Shown one piece after another: positions 13,982 through 14,044 of a stretch of DNA of 14,044 nt. The translations under genes were made by a program, and so were the position numbers. Every line of letters starts with the position of its first letter. The first letter of the stretch is position 1. The notes below the pieces were generated by a model. It saw nothing but the letters and a program-made list of their open reading frames with translations. It was not told the DNA's origin and did no database searches. Origin of the DNA: Klenkia sp. (GTDB lineage: Bacteria > Actinomycetota > Actinomycetes > Mycobacteriales > Geodermatophilaceae); assembly GCA_025966215.1 (NCBI GenBank), contig JAOPVM010000331.1, positions 1 to 14,044 of the forward strand. The letters are read 5' to 3'.

Positions 13982-14044
13982 GCGGTGGGGGGTTCGGGCA
14001 GCGTCGCGGCCGGCCGGGCTGGCGCGGCGGGCGCACCGGCCTTG
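13978..14044 (-). CDS. C-terminal tail of an upstream gene (partial; perhaps DUF3710)
   Basis: The last 21 codons and a TGA (13980-13978) of a minus-strand gene enter from the right edge. The tail is Ala/Pro rich (AGAPAAPARPAATLPEPP) and probably disordered. Its stop overlaps the hydrolase GTG (GTGA). In related genomes as I recall them, a DUF3710 gene lies just upstream of the OB-fold gene and has such a tail; this is a guess from position. Nothing else in the tail identifies it. Confidence 0.5.
   Translation of the reverse strand, partial: KAGAPAAPARPAATLPEPPTA

Noticed and set aside
12828..14036. A 402-residue reading of the OB-fold gene
   Set aside because: The N-terminal 277 residues are an out-of-frame Arg/Pro/Gly shadow of the hydrolase; only the last 125 residues form the OB domain.
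1..14044. CRISPR arrays, tRNA/rRNA genes, insertion sequences, phage or toxin-antitoxin modules
   Set aside because: No spaced repeats, tRNA-like cloverleaf with a conserved T-loop, transposase or integrase frames or terminal inverted repeats were seen, and nearly every base is in a recognised core gene.

Overview
The window is very GC-rich with GTG-heavy starts and reads as the chromosome of a high-GC actinobacterium. The hydrolase, transporter and hemE sequences look like Geodermatophilaceae (Blastococcus/Modestobacter/Geodermatophilus type), but that family call is an impression, not a measurement. It is conserved core chromosome: no transposase, integrase, CRISPR, rRNA, tRNA or phage gene was seen, and coding density is close to complete. 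From memory, the gene order parallels Mycobacterium tuberculosis Rv2677c-Rv2682c (hemY-hemE ... DUF3000-rnd-dxs1) joined to Rv2689c-Rv2694c (TRAM methyltransferase, APC permease, ceoB, ceoC, DUF3159, OB-fold). The hemE-DUF3000-response regulator-RNase D order also recalls the whiI locus of Streptomyces coelicolor.

Layout, left to right. (1) A minus-strand haem pair, hemE followed by a partial hemG/cgoX (1-1698). (2) A divergent plus-strand run: a DUF3000 protein (1804-2424), a hairpin, an atypical LuxR-type response regulator (2495-3244) and a translationally coupled RNase D (3241-4476). (3) A strong two-hairpin convergent terminator (4476-4534). (4) A minus-strand run read from 10561 down to 4540: a KimA-type potassium transporter, a TRAM/FeS RNA methyltransferase, an unrecognised 142-residue protein, dxs, and a small MTH1187-type thiamine-binding protein. 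(5) Divergent from the transporter, two tandem TrkA/RCK proteins (ceoB-ceoC type, 10695-12031). (6) A second convergent hairpin, then a minus-strand run: the tail of an unknown upstream gene, an alpha/beta hydrolase, an OB-fold protein and a DUF3159 membrane protein (14044-12049).

The genes form three functional groups. One is cofactor and precursor metabolism: haem (hemE, hemG), MEP-pathway isoprenoids (dxs), and a thiamine-binding protein coupled to the thiamine-diphosphate enzyme Dxs. The second is potassium homeostasis: a KimA-like importer facing two RCK gating subunits, with no TrkH/KtrB channel visible. The third is RNA processing and regulation: RNase D, the TRAM methyltransferase and a WhiI-like regulator.

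Two signals run through the window. Eight adjacent gene pairs overlap at stop/start (GTGA, ATGA or TGATG), implying heavy translational coupling. The starts of three genes carry the same pattern, a TANNNT -10 hexamer exactly six bases before a GTG, which suggests leaderless transcripts. No wholly new system was found; the best leads are the KimA/RCK divergon, the thiamine-binding protein coupled to dxs, the atypical regulator and the leaderless signature.
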